From a virus, in IMG/VR virus record IMGVR_UViG_3300028030_000001, positions 19,397-83,396 of that record: a stretch of 64,000 bases of DNA. One strand, given 5' to 3'. Both the position numbers and the translations under genes were made by a program. Positions 26,144-33,325 of the stretch are shown here, in pieces; the first letter of the stretch is position 1; each line of letters begins with the position of its first letter. The notes below the pieces were generated by a model, which made no database searches, was not told the DNA's origin, and saw nothing but the letters and a program-made list of their open reading frames with translations.

Positions 26144-26946
26144 CTGTTTATTCTCTCATGAGCTAAGTCAACATATTCTTGCATAATATCTATACCGACA
26201 AATTTCCTGTTTAACTTTCTACAAACAACGCCTGTTGTCCCACTGCCCATAAAAGGATCAAGGACTGTATCATTCTCATCCGTAAAACTTTTTATAAAAA
26301 ACTCCACTAATTTTCCAGGGAAGGTAGCGGGATGTTTAGCTTTAAGAGTGAACTGGTTGCTTACATTGTTAGCGTGTATCACGTTTGATGGTCTTGTTAT
26401 CTTTATTTTTCTCAGATTTGTTTGTTCAAGCCCTGCCATGCCACTACCATTAACAGGCTTACCACACTGTTTCCTATAAGCACGAGCTACGCTTTCAGGT
26501 TTTATAGGTGTACCGCAAGCTGTAGGATTAAATTTTATGTTTGTAGGTGTGTCTTTTGTAAAATGGTAAACAGGCTCAAAAGCGTTTTTGAATCTACCTT
26601 TGAGCGCACCAGGAAACGGGTTCTTAATCCAACAAAGCTCATCCACAAACATAAAACCTATTTCACGTTTAAGAGAAATAATCAAATCAAAGACATACAA
26701 ACTACGTTCACCTTTATTCGTGTGAGGTTTTATGTTCAAGAAAAAGCTGCCTGTAGGCTTAAGTACACGCTTTAACTCTGCAGCAATAGGCTTAAACCAA
26801 TCTACATATTGTGATTCAGGTATTCCTCCGTACACGTTCTTTCGCCTGTCAGCGTAAGGAGGAGAAGTAAAGACCATATCTATAGAGTTATCAAAGATAT
26901 TTTTTAGTAATTCTCTGCAATCGCCTTGTATCAATGTAATATCCAT
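26140..26946 (-). CDS. DNA methyltransferase, beta class (TSPPY)
   Basis: The ATG at 26946 is preferred to an upstream TTG. Motif IV TSPPY at 27-31 precedes motif I-type DPFMGSGTTGVVCRKL near the C-terminus, the circular order of beta-class amino-methyltransferases (m4C or m6A). The central ~150 residues would hold target recognition. A phage methyltransferase without a visible cognate nuclease suggests protection from host restriction or transcription control. No restriction enzyme is seen nearby. Confidence 0.9.
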   Translation of the reverse strand: MDITLIQGDCRELLKNIFDNSIDMVFTSPPYADRRKNVYGGIPESQYVDWFKPIAAELKRVLKPTGSFFLNIKPHTNKGERSLYVFDLIISLKREIGFMFVDELCWIKNPFPGALKGRFKNAFEPVYHFTKDTPTNIKFNPTACGTPIKPESVARAYRKQCGKPVNGSGMAGLEQTNLRKIKITRPSNVIHANNVSNQFTLKAKHPATFPGKLVEFFIKSFTDENDTVLDPFMGSGTTGVVCRKLNRKFVGIDIMQEYVDLAHERINS

Positions 26947-26951
26947 AAGTC

Positions 26952-27134
26952 TCAATACACAAGTGATTCGTTCAAGTCCAATACACGCAACAAATTGTCT
27001 ATCTGCTCTACGTCAGGCATGTTTTCATCACCGAAAAGTTCTTCATACCGTTCCTGAAGATTAGCGCATGTAACAGGCGAAAAAAACCAGCCTGCGCCAC
27101 GTTCTATGTCGTCAGCTAAATTTATTTCGATCAT
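26952..27134 (-). CDS. Hypothetical acidic protein (60 aa)
   Basis: GAGGAGACAGAACC gives a strong ribosome site. Acidic helical protein (MPDVEQIDNLLRVLDLNESLVY). It lies between two methyltransferase genes and may assist one of them. Confidence 0.5.
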   Translation of the reverse strand: MIEINLADDIERGAGWFFSPVTCANLQERYEELFGDENMPDVEQIDNLLRVLDLNESLVY

Positions 27135-27146
27135 GGTTCTGTCTCC

Positions 27147-27734
27147 TCAATTAAACCACCTTATCACAGGTTCACCTTTGAATCCTTTTACCCAAACGAA
27201 CCAGGCATAAGCCACAGCACGACTCACATTTTTGGTAAATTCACCATTCTTTGCACAAACCAGTCTTGAAGCAGAAACATAAACTACTTTTGGAGGATAT
27301 TTCTGAAACATCTTTTTACGTTTCTTACCTTCAAGAAACTGAAGTTTAAGAAACATTGCTACTTTTCTACCTTCGGGTATTATCTCAAGTGCATGTTCCA
27401 CAAACTGTTGTGCAAGTTTGTATGGAGGGTTCGTGATTATGTCGCCGTACCATCGTGTAATACCAAAGAAATCTTGAATTTGCCCATATCCGTATGAATA
27501 TTTATCATAACTTGTTACAGGTATCTTATGTTGTTCAAGTACCTTTGATATATGACCTTCACCGCAAGCGGGTTCAAGCACGTTATTAAACTGTTCAAGT
27601 TCTAACAGAAGTTCAACAGCTTTCGGTTCAGTAGCATAGTAATCATGTTTCTGTCTATCATCCTCTGTATGAGAAGATGCACCAAGTGTTACATAGATAC
27701 TCTTTTTGTTTCCTGTCCAGTCTTTATTACTCAT
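27147..27734 (-). CDS. DNA N6-adenine-type methyltransferase (NPPY)
   Basis: The ATG at 27734 follows GAGGTAGGTG. Motif I VLEPACGEGHISKVL (52-66) precedes motif IV IITNPPY (99-105), the order of gamma/alpha-class N6-adenine methyltransferases. No target-recognition insert is obvious in 195 aa, so it may be minimal. It is the second of two methyltransferases within 2 kb. Confidence 0.85.
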   Translation of the reverse strand: MSNKDWTGNKKSIYVTLGASSHTEDDRQKHDYYATEPKAVELLLELEQFNNVLEPACGEGHISKVLEQHKIPVTSYDKYSYGYGQIQDFFGITRWYGDIITNPPYKLAQQFVEHALEIIPEGRKVAMFLKLQFLEGKKRKKMFQKYPPKVVYVSASRLVCAKNGEFTKNVSRAVAYAWFVWVKGFKGEPVIRWFN

Positions 27735-27753
27735 CACCTACCTCAAACCAAAA

Positions 27754-27772
27754 CGGGCACGTTACGTGCCCG
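27754..27772 (-). terminator. Terminator-like hairpin
   Basis: Perfect 8-bp stem CGGGCACG / CGTGCCCG with a 3-nt loop, followed on the minus strand by TTTTGGTTTG. Sits between the 230-aa gene and the methyltransferase gene. Confidence 0.55.
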
Positions 27773-27797
27773 CTTACCTGTCCGTTTACCTATCCGG

Positions 27798-28490
27798 TTA
27801 CACCACCACTATACACTCAGTATTGTCCTGAATAAATGTTTGTACTTCTGCCGCAACCTGGGCAAGCTCAATCTCACCATAGGCCAGAGACAGTGATACT
27901 TTACCGTTCCTGTCCATACGCACAAAATAGGGCAGTGTTGTATCGACTTCAGCAAACATACATTTTGGCTTCAGTTCTACCGAATCACCGATGCTCTTGT
28001 GCGCCAGACTTGTGATTCCGTTCTTCACCACTACCTGCTGAGACACACCGTTATCACGAAGTTCTGTCAAATGCTCCTGACTGATGTTGGACATGAACTC
28101 AAGCAAGGACGGGGCACTGGCTTCTTCAAAGTAAAAATTCCGCTTGAACGCTTTGAAAAAATCTGACAGTTCGTAACTGTTTCTGAGCATAGTATCAACA
28201 CTTTCCGTGTCTGTCTTTGCAATGCACAGTTGTGGCCGCTTTTTCGTTGTCGTATCCGGTTTACCAAGACATATCACCTTGAATGCTCCTGCTATGACAA
28301 TATCTACAGCATCCCTGAACAACGTATTTACGCAGTCACAGAAACCCGCCAGAGTTTTTGTATAGATCGGTTTCGGTTCATACGGTTCGATGTACGACCA
28401 GTCACCAAAACCGATTTCCCGGCCGTTTTCAGCCTTGTGTATGCCTGTGGCAGTCATTTCCTGAATCTTCTCTATTCCGTCTCGTGTCAT
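27798..28490 (-). CDS. Conserved phage protein (230 aa), DUF2303-like
   Basis: Similar in layout to a protein common in Firmicutes prophages beside the so-called replication terminator protein: a helical N-terminus, then a block NGVSQQVVVKNGI, then a LKPKCMFAEVDTTLPYFVRM end pattern. Exact function unknown. AGGAGGTTAAGTAA precedes ATG. It pairs with the next gene, as in those prophages. Family link is from memory of pattern, not from a search. Confidence 0.6.
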   Translation of the reverse strand: MTRDGIEKIQEMTATGIHKAENGREIGFGDWSYIEPYEPKPIYTKTLAGFCDCVNTLFRDAVDIVIAGAFKVICLGKPDTTTKKRPQLCIAKTDTESVDTMLRNSYELSDFFKAFKRNFYFEEASAPSLLEFMSNISQEHLTELRDNGVSQQVVVKNGITSLAHKSIGDSVELKPKCMFAEVDTTLPYFVRMDRNGKVSLSLAYGEIELAQVAAEVQTFIQDNTECIVVV

Positions 28491-28808
28491 TTACTTAACC
28501 TCCTGTAGTTGTGATACTGACGTATCTTTCAGAGACAGATCAGCTTCGCTGATGTCCACACCTGAGCCTGTTACACCGGACAGAACCTGGGTTGTGTGCG
28601 GAACTGGAGCGAGTTTGGAGTTGACGATGGTTTCAAGCTGTGCCAGGCCACGATTGTTCTTGTCAGGTTTCAGCTTCAGCTTGATGTTGATTTCTCGCAC
28701 CGCATCAGGCTTTGTCCTGAGATCGTGAATGTTTTGAACCACTTTGGCTAGCTCTTCTTCGAAAAGCTCTGCCAATGCACCCATACCAATGTCTTCGAGT
28801 TTAAGCAT
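28491..28808 (-). CDS. Replication-terminator-protein-like phage protein (105 aa)
   Basis: MLKLEDIGMGALAELFEEEL...VREINIKLKLKPDKNNR...VNSKLAP follows the pattern LxxxxxGalaE.fn.eL..v..Ni.D....KR.I...l.fkp......v...vkskLap of a small conserved phage protein. Role unsettled despite the usual name. AAGAAAGGAGTAGAATT precedes ATG; stop and the next start are adjacent. Confidence 0.65.
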   Translation of the reverse strand: MLKLEDIGMGALAELFEEELAKVVQNIHDLRTKPDAVREINIKLKLKPDKNNRGLAQLETIVNSKLAPVPHTTQVLSGVTGSGVDISEADLSLKDTSVSQLQEVK

Positions 28809-28905
28809 AATTCTACTCCTTTCTTGTTAAGGTTTACTCATTCTCTACACATATAGATTACACAAAGAATCATATGCGCTCCGTAGCGGCTGGTGATCTT
28901 TTGTG

Positions 28906-29403
28906 TTAGCACTTAACCTGCGCCTTATTGAAACGCTCCCAACATTCGAGCTTATTTTTCTGGTTCCGGCATCTTGAAAGAAGCGACCCCAGCAACGAAC
29001 CGCCGTGGAGTCTTTCACAGTCATCAACGAAACCGGGAATCCCATGACAAGCTGCCTGGTCTGCAAGCATCGGGCAAGCAAGCTGTTTGACGTGTTCCGG
29101 CATTTCTCCGCGCAGAAAGTCATCATAACTAACCCCTTTTGCCGCCATATCCACAGTTCCAATGCCTGCAAATTTTGTCTTTTTTGGGGCGATTATAAAC
29201 CCGTATGATTGTTTATACACACGAGTAACACCATCTCTTATTTTTCTTCCGGTAAATTCTTCATACTCGAAGACGTAATGTTGTCTCCCGGTTCCGTTGC
29301 AAGTATGACAGATAACTGCCGCCCCGTTTCTTTCCGACATACCGACATAAACTCCAGTCCCGTTACAAGACTTACACTCAATATCTTTTTCAATCCGCTT
29401 CAT
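28906..29403 (-). CDS. DnaJ-type zinc-finger protein
   Basis: The ATG at 29403 follows GGGAGGAGAACA. Two CxxCxGxG repeats (CKSCNGTG, CHTCNGTG) lie in the first ~40 residues, like the DnaJ cysteine-rich domain but with only two of four repeats and no J-domain. The remaining ~120 residues include more Cys (ACPML, DDCERL, SRCRN) and are not recognised. It may be a zinc-binding chaperone adaptor or nucleic-acid binder. Confidence 0.7.
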   Translation of the reverse strand: MKRIEKDIECKSCNGTGVYVGMSERNGAAVICHTCNGTGRQHYVFEYEEFTGRKIRDGVTRVYKQSYGFIIAPKKTKFAGIGTVDMAAKGVSYDDFLRGEMPEHVKQLACPMLADQAACHGIPGFVDDCERLHGGSLLGSLLSRCRNQKNKLECWERFNKAQVKC

Positions 29404-29429
29404 TGTTCTCCTCCCGGTTATAGAATGTG

Positions 29430-29510
29430 TTAACAATGCGCTGAGCCAGACCGCCTACCCGCTGGCGGTTGTGCGTGCGTCTTGCTGGTGTTGTTCTGGT
29501 TGTTCATCAT
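29430..29510 (-). CDS. Possible 26-aa polar peptide
   Basis: GGAGGTAG directly precedes tandem ATGs (29510 and 29507), and 26 codons run to TAA. The peptide is Asn/Gln/Ala rich (MMNNQNNTSKTHAQPPAGRR). It lies in the 255-bp gap upstream of the DnaJ-type gene. It may be a leader peptide or chance; low confidence. Confidence 0.3.
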   Translation of the reverse strand: MMNNQNNTSKTHAQPPAGRRSGSAHC

Positions 29511-29658
29511 CTACCTCCATACCTGCAATCCGGCGGCTGGCAGCCCTTGACGTTAGGTGTCGATTAAAATATTCTTCAGCAATATCGTTTGACATATTGC
29601 TTTTAATTTTTTAATGAGTAACAGCTTTCATATGTAGTGTTTTAATAATTTTCCTCAA

Positions 29659-30108
29659 TTACGCTCTCTCTATCACTTCAAAAAACTTGTCAGCCATTAC
29701 AGAACCTTCCTCAATATACTCATCTTTATCCAGTTTCAGGTGTTCAGTGTATTCTCGAAGCAAGTCTTGTAAATCATCAATAATCACACTACGTTTCCGG
29801 CTCGTTTCGCCATGCAATGTCTCAAGAATTGCAAGCCAGAAATTGATAACACCTGCCATAGTTGCGCCCTTGAACACGTTTTCAGCATCAAACGCATCAA
29901 GTTTACGTTCAACTGTTTTGATATACTTGACAGCTTTCTTACCTCTCAAAACACTTACAGGCCACTTTGATAACGCATCCGTAGCTGCTTTATGAACTTC
30001 TTCAAGAGCAAGTTCTGGAAAGTGTGGGGCAAGCGTCTCGGCCATGCCAGCGATTGAGGCCAGGATTATGTCTGTTTTCATTCGGGCAGTCATGGTTATT
30101 ACTTTCAC
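29659..30108 (-). CDS. Hypothetical protein (up to 149 aa)
   Basis: Helical protein not recognised. A GTG at 30108 and an ATG at 30093 are both possible starts; neither has an obvious Shine-Dalgarno. C-terminus acidic (LKLDKDEYIEEGSVMADKFFEV). Confidence 0.5.
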   Translation of the reverse strand: MKVITMTARMKTDIILASIAGMAETLAPHFPELALEEVHKAATDALSKWPVSVLRGKKAVKYIKTVERKLDAFDAENVFKGATMAGVINFWLAILETLHGETSRKRSVIIDDLQDLLREYTEHLKLDKDEYIEEGSVMADKFFEVIERA

Positions 30109-30122
30109 TTGTTAAGCAACTG

Positions 30123-30350
30123 TTATAAATTGTTTCTAAAACAGTGCAAACCCTTAATAACTTGGTGTGTTGTTAAACCAGCCTTACACAATGTTTTACT
30201 GGCAAACAGCACACGCTCCTTCAAATTGTCATCAGTTAAGTGAGATGTATCAAACCCGAAAAACGTTAAATGTTCACGTATTCTTTGTATGCAAGTTTTT
30301 TGTTGATATACTTTGAACCATGTAACTATATTGAAATTAGTTATTATCAT
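30123..30350 (-). CDS. Hypothetical protein (75 aa)
   Basis: Small basic helical protein (LTDDNLKERVLFASKTLCKAGLTTHQVIKGLHCF). No Shine-Dalgarno seen, so the start is uncertain. Lies 14 bp upstream of the 149-aa gene. Confidence 0.45.
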   Translation of the reverse strand: MIITNFNIVTWFKVYQQKTCIQRIREHLTFFGFDTSHLTDDNLKERVLFASKTLCKAGLTTHQVIKGLHCFRNNL

Positions 30351-30409
30351 TTTTAGTGCTCGTCGTTTTGGGATAAAACCAATACAGAAGTAAAAATATA
30401 GTTTATCTA

Positions 30410-30682
30410 CTATTCAGTCCAACACTCTTCACTTCTGTTTATAAGTCCGTCACGTTGTTCAGTATATTTATCTAACTTTCGTTGCAACTGTTCGATTTTA
30501 CCGTTCAACAACGACACAACAAACTCATACGCTTCACAGTATGTATCAAATATACGACTATATTCCGTATGTTTTAACTCTCTGTTACCTCTAATCCATA
30601 TAGATTTTTCTGTTTCACGCTCAACTTCTATTTCATGTATGATTCCGTCAGGCCAACGTGTTTTAACTCTGTACTTTTTCAT
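30410..30682 (-). CDS. Hypothetical coiled-coil protein (90 aa)
   Basis: The ATG at 30682 (GAGGGG 7 bases upstream) is preferred to one 6 bp earlier. The N-terminal half is a beta-rich domain (YRVKTRWPDGIIHEIEVE), the C-terminal half a helix (VSLLNGKIEQLQRKLDKYTEQRD). Coupled with the zinc-ribbon gene upstream. Confidence 0.55.
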   Translation of the reverse strand: MKKYRVKTRWPDGIIHEIEVERETEKSIWIRGNRELKHTEYSRIFDTYCEAYEFVVSLLNGKIEQLQRKLDKYTEQRDGLINRSEECWTE

Positions 30683-30684
30683 AT

Positions 30685-30852
30685 TCATCCCCTCTCAGTG
30701 TACTCACATATAGCTTCTTCGCCACAATGTTCACAAATCACGTAATCTTCGTCTGCTGGGTCTTCACAATCATTTTCACACAATTCACCACAGTAAGGAC
30801 AAGTCCATACATACCTTTCTTCTGTGTAAGCTACAAATTTTTTAATTTCCAT
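30685..30852 (-). CDS. Zinc-ribbon protein (55 aa)
   Basis: The ATG at 30852 follows GGGAGGTTAAAA. Motifs CPYCGELC and CEHCGEEAIC form a four-cysteine zinc ribbon in a very acidic context (CENDCEDPADEDYVICEHC). Small zinc-ribbon proteins are a repeated theme of this accessory region. Confidence 0.65.
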   Translation of the reverse strand: MEIKKFVAYTEERYVWTCPYCGELCENDCEDPADEDYVICEHCGEEAICEYTERG

Positions 30853-31087
30853 TTTTAACCTCCCAATCTTCACACTCAATCACACTCCGACTCTGTTTCG
30901 GACATACGCCCTTATGACGGCAATTCAAGCATATGTTATATGCCTTCACTTCGTCTTTATATCCGCAATGCGGACAGAACATAATATTGTCAGTGTCGAT
31001 TACATAATCTCCTATTGTCCAATGACCGTGACATACCCCGCAACGGAAGTGATACAGAGTCTCTTTTGTGTAGGATAATTTACTCAT
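30842..31087 (-). CDS. Zinc-binding protein (81 aa)
   Basis: The ATG at 31087 follows GAGGAATCAAAA. CGVC and CPHCG make one zinc ribbon; CLNCRHKGVC near the C-terminus may make a second site. Function unknown. Overlaps both neighbours. Confidence 0.6.
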   Translation of the reverse strand: MSKLSYTKETLYHFRCGVCHGHWTIGDYVIDTDNIMFCPHCGYKDEVKAYNICLNCRHKGVCPKQSRSVIECEDWEVKNGN

Positions 31088-31299
31088 TTTTGATTCCTCA
31101 AATATTCTCGATACGGTAACAGACACTCTTTGAACAAAACCACTGTTCCGTCATCAAGTCTGCACTTATACTTACCATCTTCAAAACCTGTGAATACAGC
31201 AGGTTGTAATGACTCATCAGACTTATTCCTGACAAGCACATTACAACCTGCTGTCATATACACACCAGTTCCAGAACTAATCAGCAATTCCAACTCCAC
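31084..31299 (-). CDS. Hypothetical protein (71 aa)
   Basis: Begins at GTG, 19 bp inside the upstream gene. A beta-rich C-terminal half (VFTGFEDGKYKCRLDDGTVVLF) looks like a small SH3- or Tudor-type barrel. No Shine-Dalgarno, so coupling is likely. Confidence 0.45.
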   Translation of the reverse strand: MELELLISSGTGVYMTAGCNVLVRNKSDESLQPAVFTGFEDGKYKCRLDDGTVVLFKECLLPYREYLRNQK

Positions 31300-31622
31300 T
31301 TCAAAGTCTCACCGATTACTTCCTGGAGACTGCTTATGTCCATGATTTTCTTTGTGGCAGTAACCTGAACCTTGATACACTCAAAGAAATGATTTATACG
31401 ACCTTCTGCTTTGAGCCTGTTGTAAAATGTCTCAGGATCAATAGGGGCATACTTCTTGGCAGACTTCACAACCAAGACGCCTTCATCAGCCATATATGTC
31501 CCAGGCTTGTCTATATCCAATTCCTTCTTTATGGCCTTCAACTGAGCCTCAAGCTCCTTGATCTGATTATTAATCCTGCAAGCCTTGTTGATAAGTGATG
31601 CTTTCCTTCCGGTAACTTTCAT
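31281..31622 (-). CDS. Hypothetical coiled-coil protein (113 aa)
   Basis: Residues 8-36 are a coiled coil (RINNQIKELEAQLKAIKKELD). A beta/alpha domain follows (GTYMADEGVLVVKSAKKYAPIDPETFYNRL). It has the exact ACGAAAGGAGAC leader and follows promoter 31670-31698. Function unknown. Confidence 0.6.
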   Translation of the reverse strand: MKVTGRKASLINKACRINNQIKELEAQLKAIKKELDIDKPGTYMADEGVLVVKSAKKYAPIDPETFYNRLKAEGRINHFFECIKVQVTATKKIMDISSLQEVIGETLKWSWNC

Positions 31623-31669
31623 GATTTGTCTCCTTTCGTGATTAAGATTAACGATTAACGATTAAGACT

Positions 31670-31698
31670 ACAATAACATACGTTTTACAGTATGTCAA
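31670..31698 (-). promoter_or_regulatory. Promoter with internal inverted repeat (second copy)
   Basis: Same 31-bp core as at 26115-26143: TTGACA, ACATAC-N8-GTATGT inverted repeat, 17-bp spacing, TATTGT. It drives the 113-aa gene and its followers. It lies between tnpB and that gene, so the tnpB insertion did not destroy it. Confidence 0.7.
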
Positions 31699-31750
31699 CA
31701 ACTTTTTATTCGTTCATACTAATTTTCACACCTTGCTTTTTATTAAAATC

Positions 31751-31776
31751 GTTAAAACTCATTACAGAGTTTTAAC
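31751..31776 (-). repeat. Hairpin spanning the TnpB stop codon
   Basis: Perfect 10-bp inverted repeat GTTAAAACTC / GAGTTTTAAC with a 6-nt loop containing the tnpB stop codon. It is in the position where IS200/IS605 elements carry a right-end hairpin and the omega-RNA scaffold; it could also act as terminator. Confidence 0.5.
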
Positions 31777-33294
31777 AAAATTTGTTGAAAAAGAAATAGG
31801 TGATACAAACTCTTCCAACAAACTTTTTAACTTGTACCGATTCAACTTCTTCGGTACAAGTCTTCCAAACGCATCAGCATTATGCAACTTGGACTTCAGA
31901 ACATCTGAAGTCAATCTGTTACATAAATTCATTGATGCATTATGGTCTGCATTATCTTCATATCCACATTGAACACATTTGAAATCTTTTTGTGTCAAGC
32001 GATTCTTTCTGTCTATAAATCCACAATCAGAACATTGTTGAGACGAATATGAAGCATGAGTTACATGAACTCTGATTCCTAACTTTTCTCCAATTCTTAC
32101 AAGAGCATTCTTAACACTACTTAAATGAAGAAGTTTAGAAAGTCTAATCCATTTGATTCCAAACTCTTCACAAAAACCGAATTTATCTTTGAGTAACAAA
32201 TCTTCAACGACTAAATCTGTTACTCCTTTATTGCTTAATGTTCTTAGAATATTGGAGCAAAGATAATCAAAATAACCTTTCAATCTCCTATGGATTTTCT
32301 TCAGTTTCTTTAATTGTCCAGAGTCAAGATTTTGATAACCAATCTCATCAAACTGTTTCAAAAGTTCAATCTGTTTCTTGATAAAATTTCTATCAAAGTC
32401 AAATTCAGTTCCATCTGAACACACAGCAAAATTATGTTTCAGATTTACATCCAGACCAACAGCTCTGTAACACTCTGAAACGAAATCTGGGTCATCAGCA
32501 TTGCAGGTTGTAACTACATGTACTTTACTTTTGTTCTCTCTTCTAAAAATGAGAAACTCTTTTGCAATCAATTTATCTGGGGTATGATAATCAAAATTAG
32601 TCTGTAACGGCAGATAAATCCCGCCATAACCTTTCTTAAGTTTCAGATAAAGCCACCAATTATAAAGGCTATTTGTTTCATCTTGTACTATTTGAGCATA
32701 ATTTTTAGATGCTTTCAAAACTGCTTCATTCTTGTACTCAATCTTTCTAACATTAGATATTGCTCTTTGACGAATTTGTTGAGAAATCTTAACAATTCTA
32801 TCGAAATATGGTTTTGACTCGTAATAATTAAGTGCTTCCTGGAACCAATCATTTTTGGCAGATTCAAATTGTTCTGGATTTAAGTAAACCAAAAATTTGA
32901 TAAATTTGCTTAAATTAGTTGGCTTTTTTATTAACTTAAAATTTTTTACGTCTCCAACCTTATGTTTCTTGGTTTTTCTTTTGTAACGAGAAACTTTAAT
33001 GTCTTTCTGTATCTTTAGATTTACTTTCTTTAATTGAGCTTTAACACTGTTCTCATACAATCTAACTTGAAACTGATATTCTTTCTGAATATTACAAGCT
33101 GGGACTATATCAGAAGTAAACTGAGCATATTGTTGGAGTAGAACTTTCTTGTTCGTTATAAGACAAACAAGATTATCAAAGATATAATCATTGATTTTGT
33201 CTCGTAACCAAGTCAATTCATTAAAAACCAAATCAAGAACATCATTCTTGCTTTGATTCTGTCTGTATGCTGTATATCTTTGTGATTTAATCAT
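31762..33294 (-). CDS. tnpB: TnpB family RNA-guided nuclease (IS605 OrfB)
   Basis: 510 aa. Split RuvC motifs are intact: RuvC-I GLDVN with Asp282, RuvC-II VVEDL with Glu364, RuvC-III NADHNA with Asp450. The zinc finger is CSDC (421-424) and CVQC (440-443). The N-terminal ~270 residues are Lys-rich and long for the family. No TnpA transposase is nearby, so it is a stand-alone copy. It is more AT-rich than its neighbours, consistent with insertion between the primase-helicase and the 113-aa gene. Confidence 0.9.
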   Translation of the reverse strand: MIKSQRYTAYRQNQSKNDVLDLVFNELTWLRDKINDYIFDNLVCLITNKKVLLQQYAQFTSDIVPACNIQKEYQFQVRLYENSVKAQLKKVNLKIQKDIKVSRYKRKTKKHKVGDVKNFKLIKKPTNLSKFIKFLVYLNPEQFESAKNDWFQEALNYYESKPYFDRIVKISQQIRQRAISNVRKIEYKNEAVLKASKNYAQIVQDETNSLYNWWLYLKLKKGYGGIYLPLQTNFDYHTPDKLIAKEFLIFRRENKSKVHVVTTCNADDPDFVSECYRAVGLDVNLKHNFAVCSDGTEFDFDRNFIKKQIELLKQFDEIGYQNLDSGQLKKLKKIHRRLKGYFDYLCSNILRTLSNKGVTDLVVEDLLLKDKFGFCEEFGIKWIRLSKLLHLSSVKNALVRIGEKLGIRVHVTHASYSSQQCSDCGFIDRKNRLTQKDFKCVQCGYEDNADHNASMNLCNRLTSDVLKSKLHNADAFGRLVPKKLNRYKLKSLLEEFVSPISFSTNFVKTL

Positions 33295-33325
33295 TTTTAT
33301 TAAAGATTAAAATGGTTTTTATCCT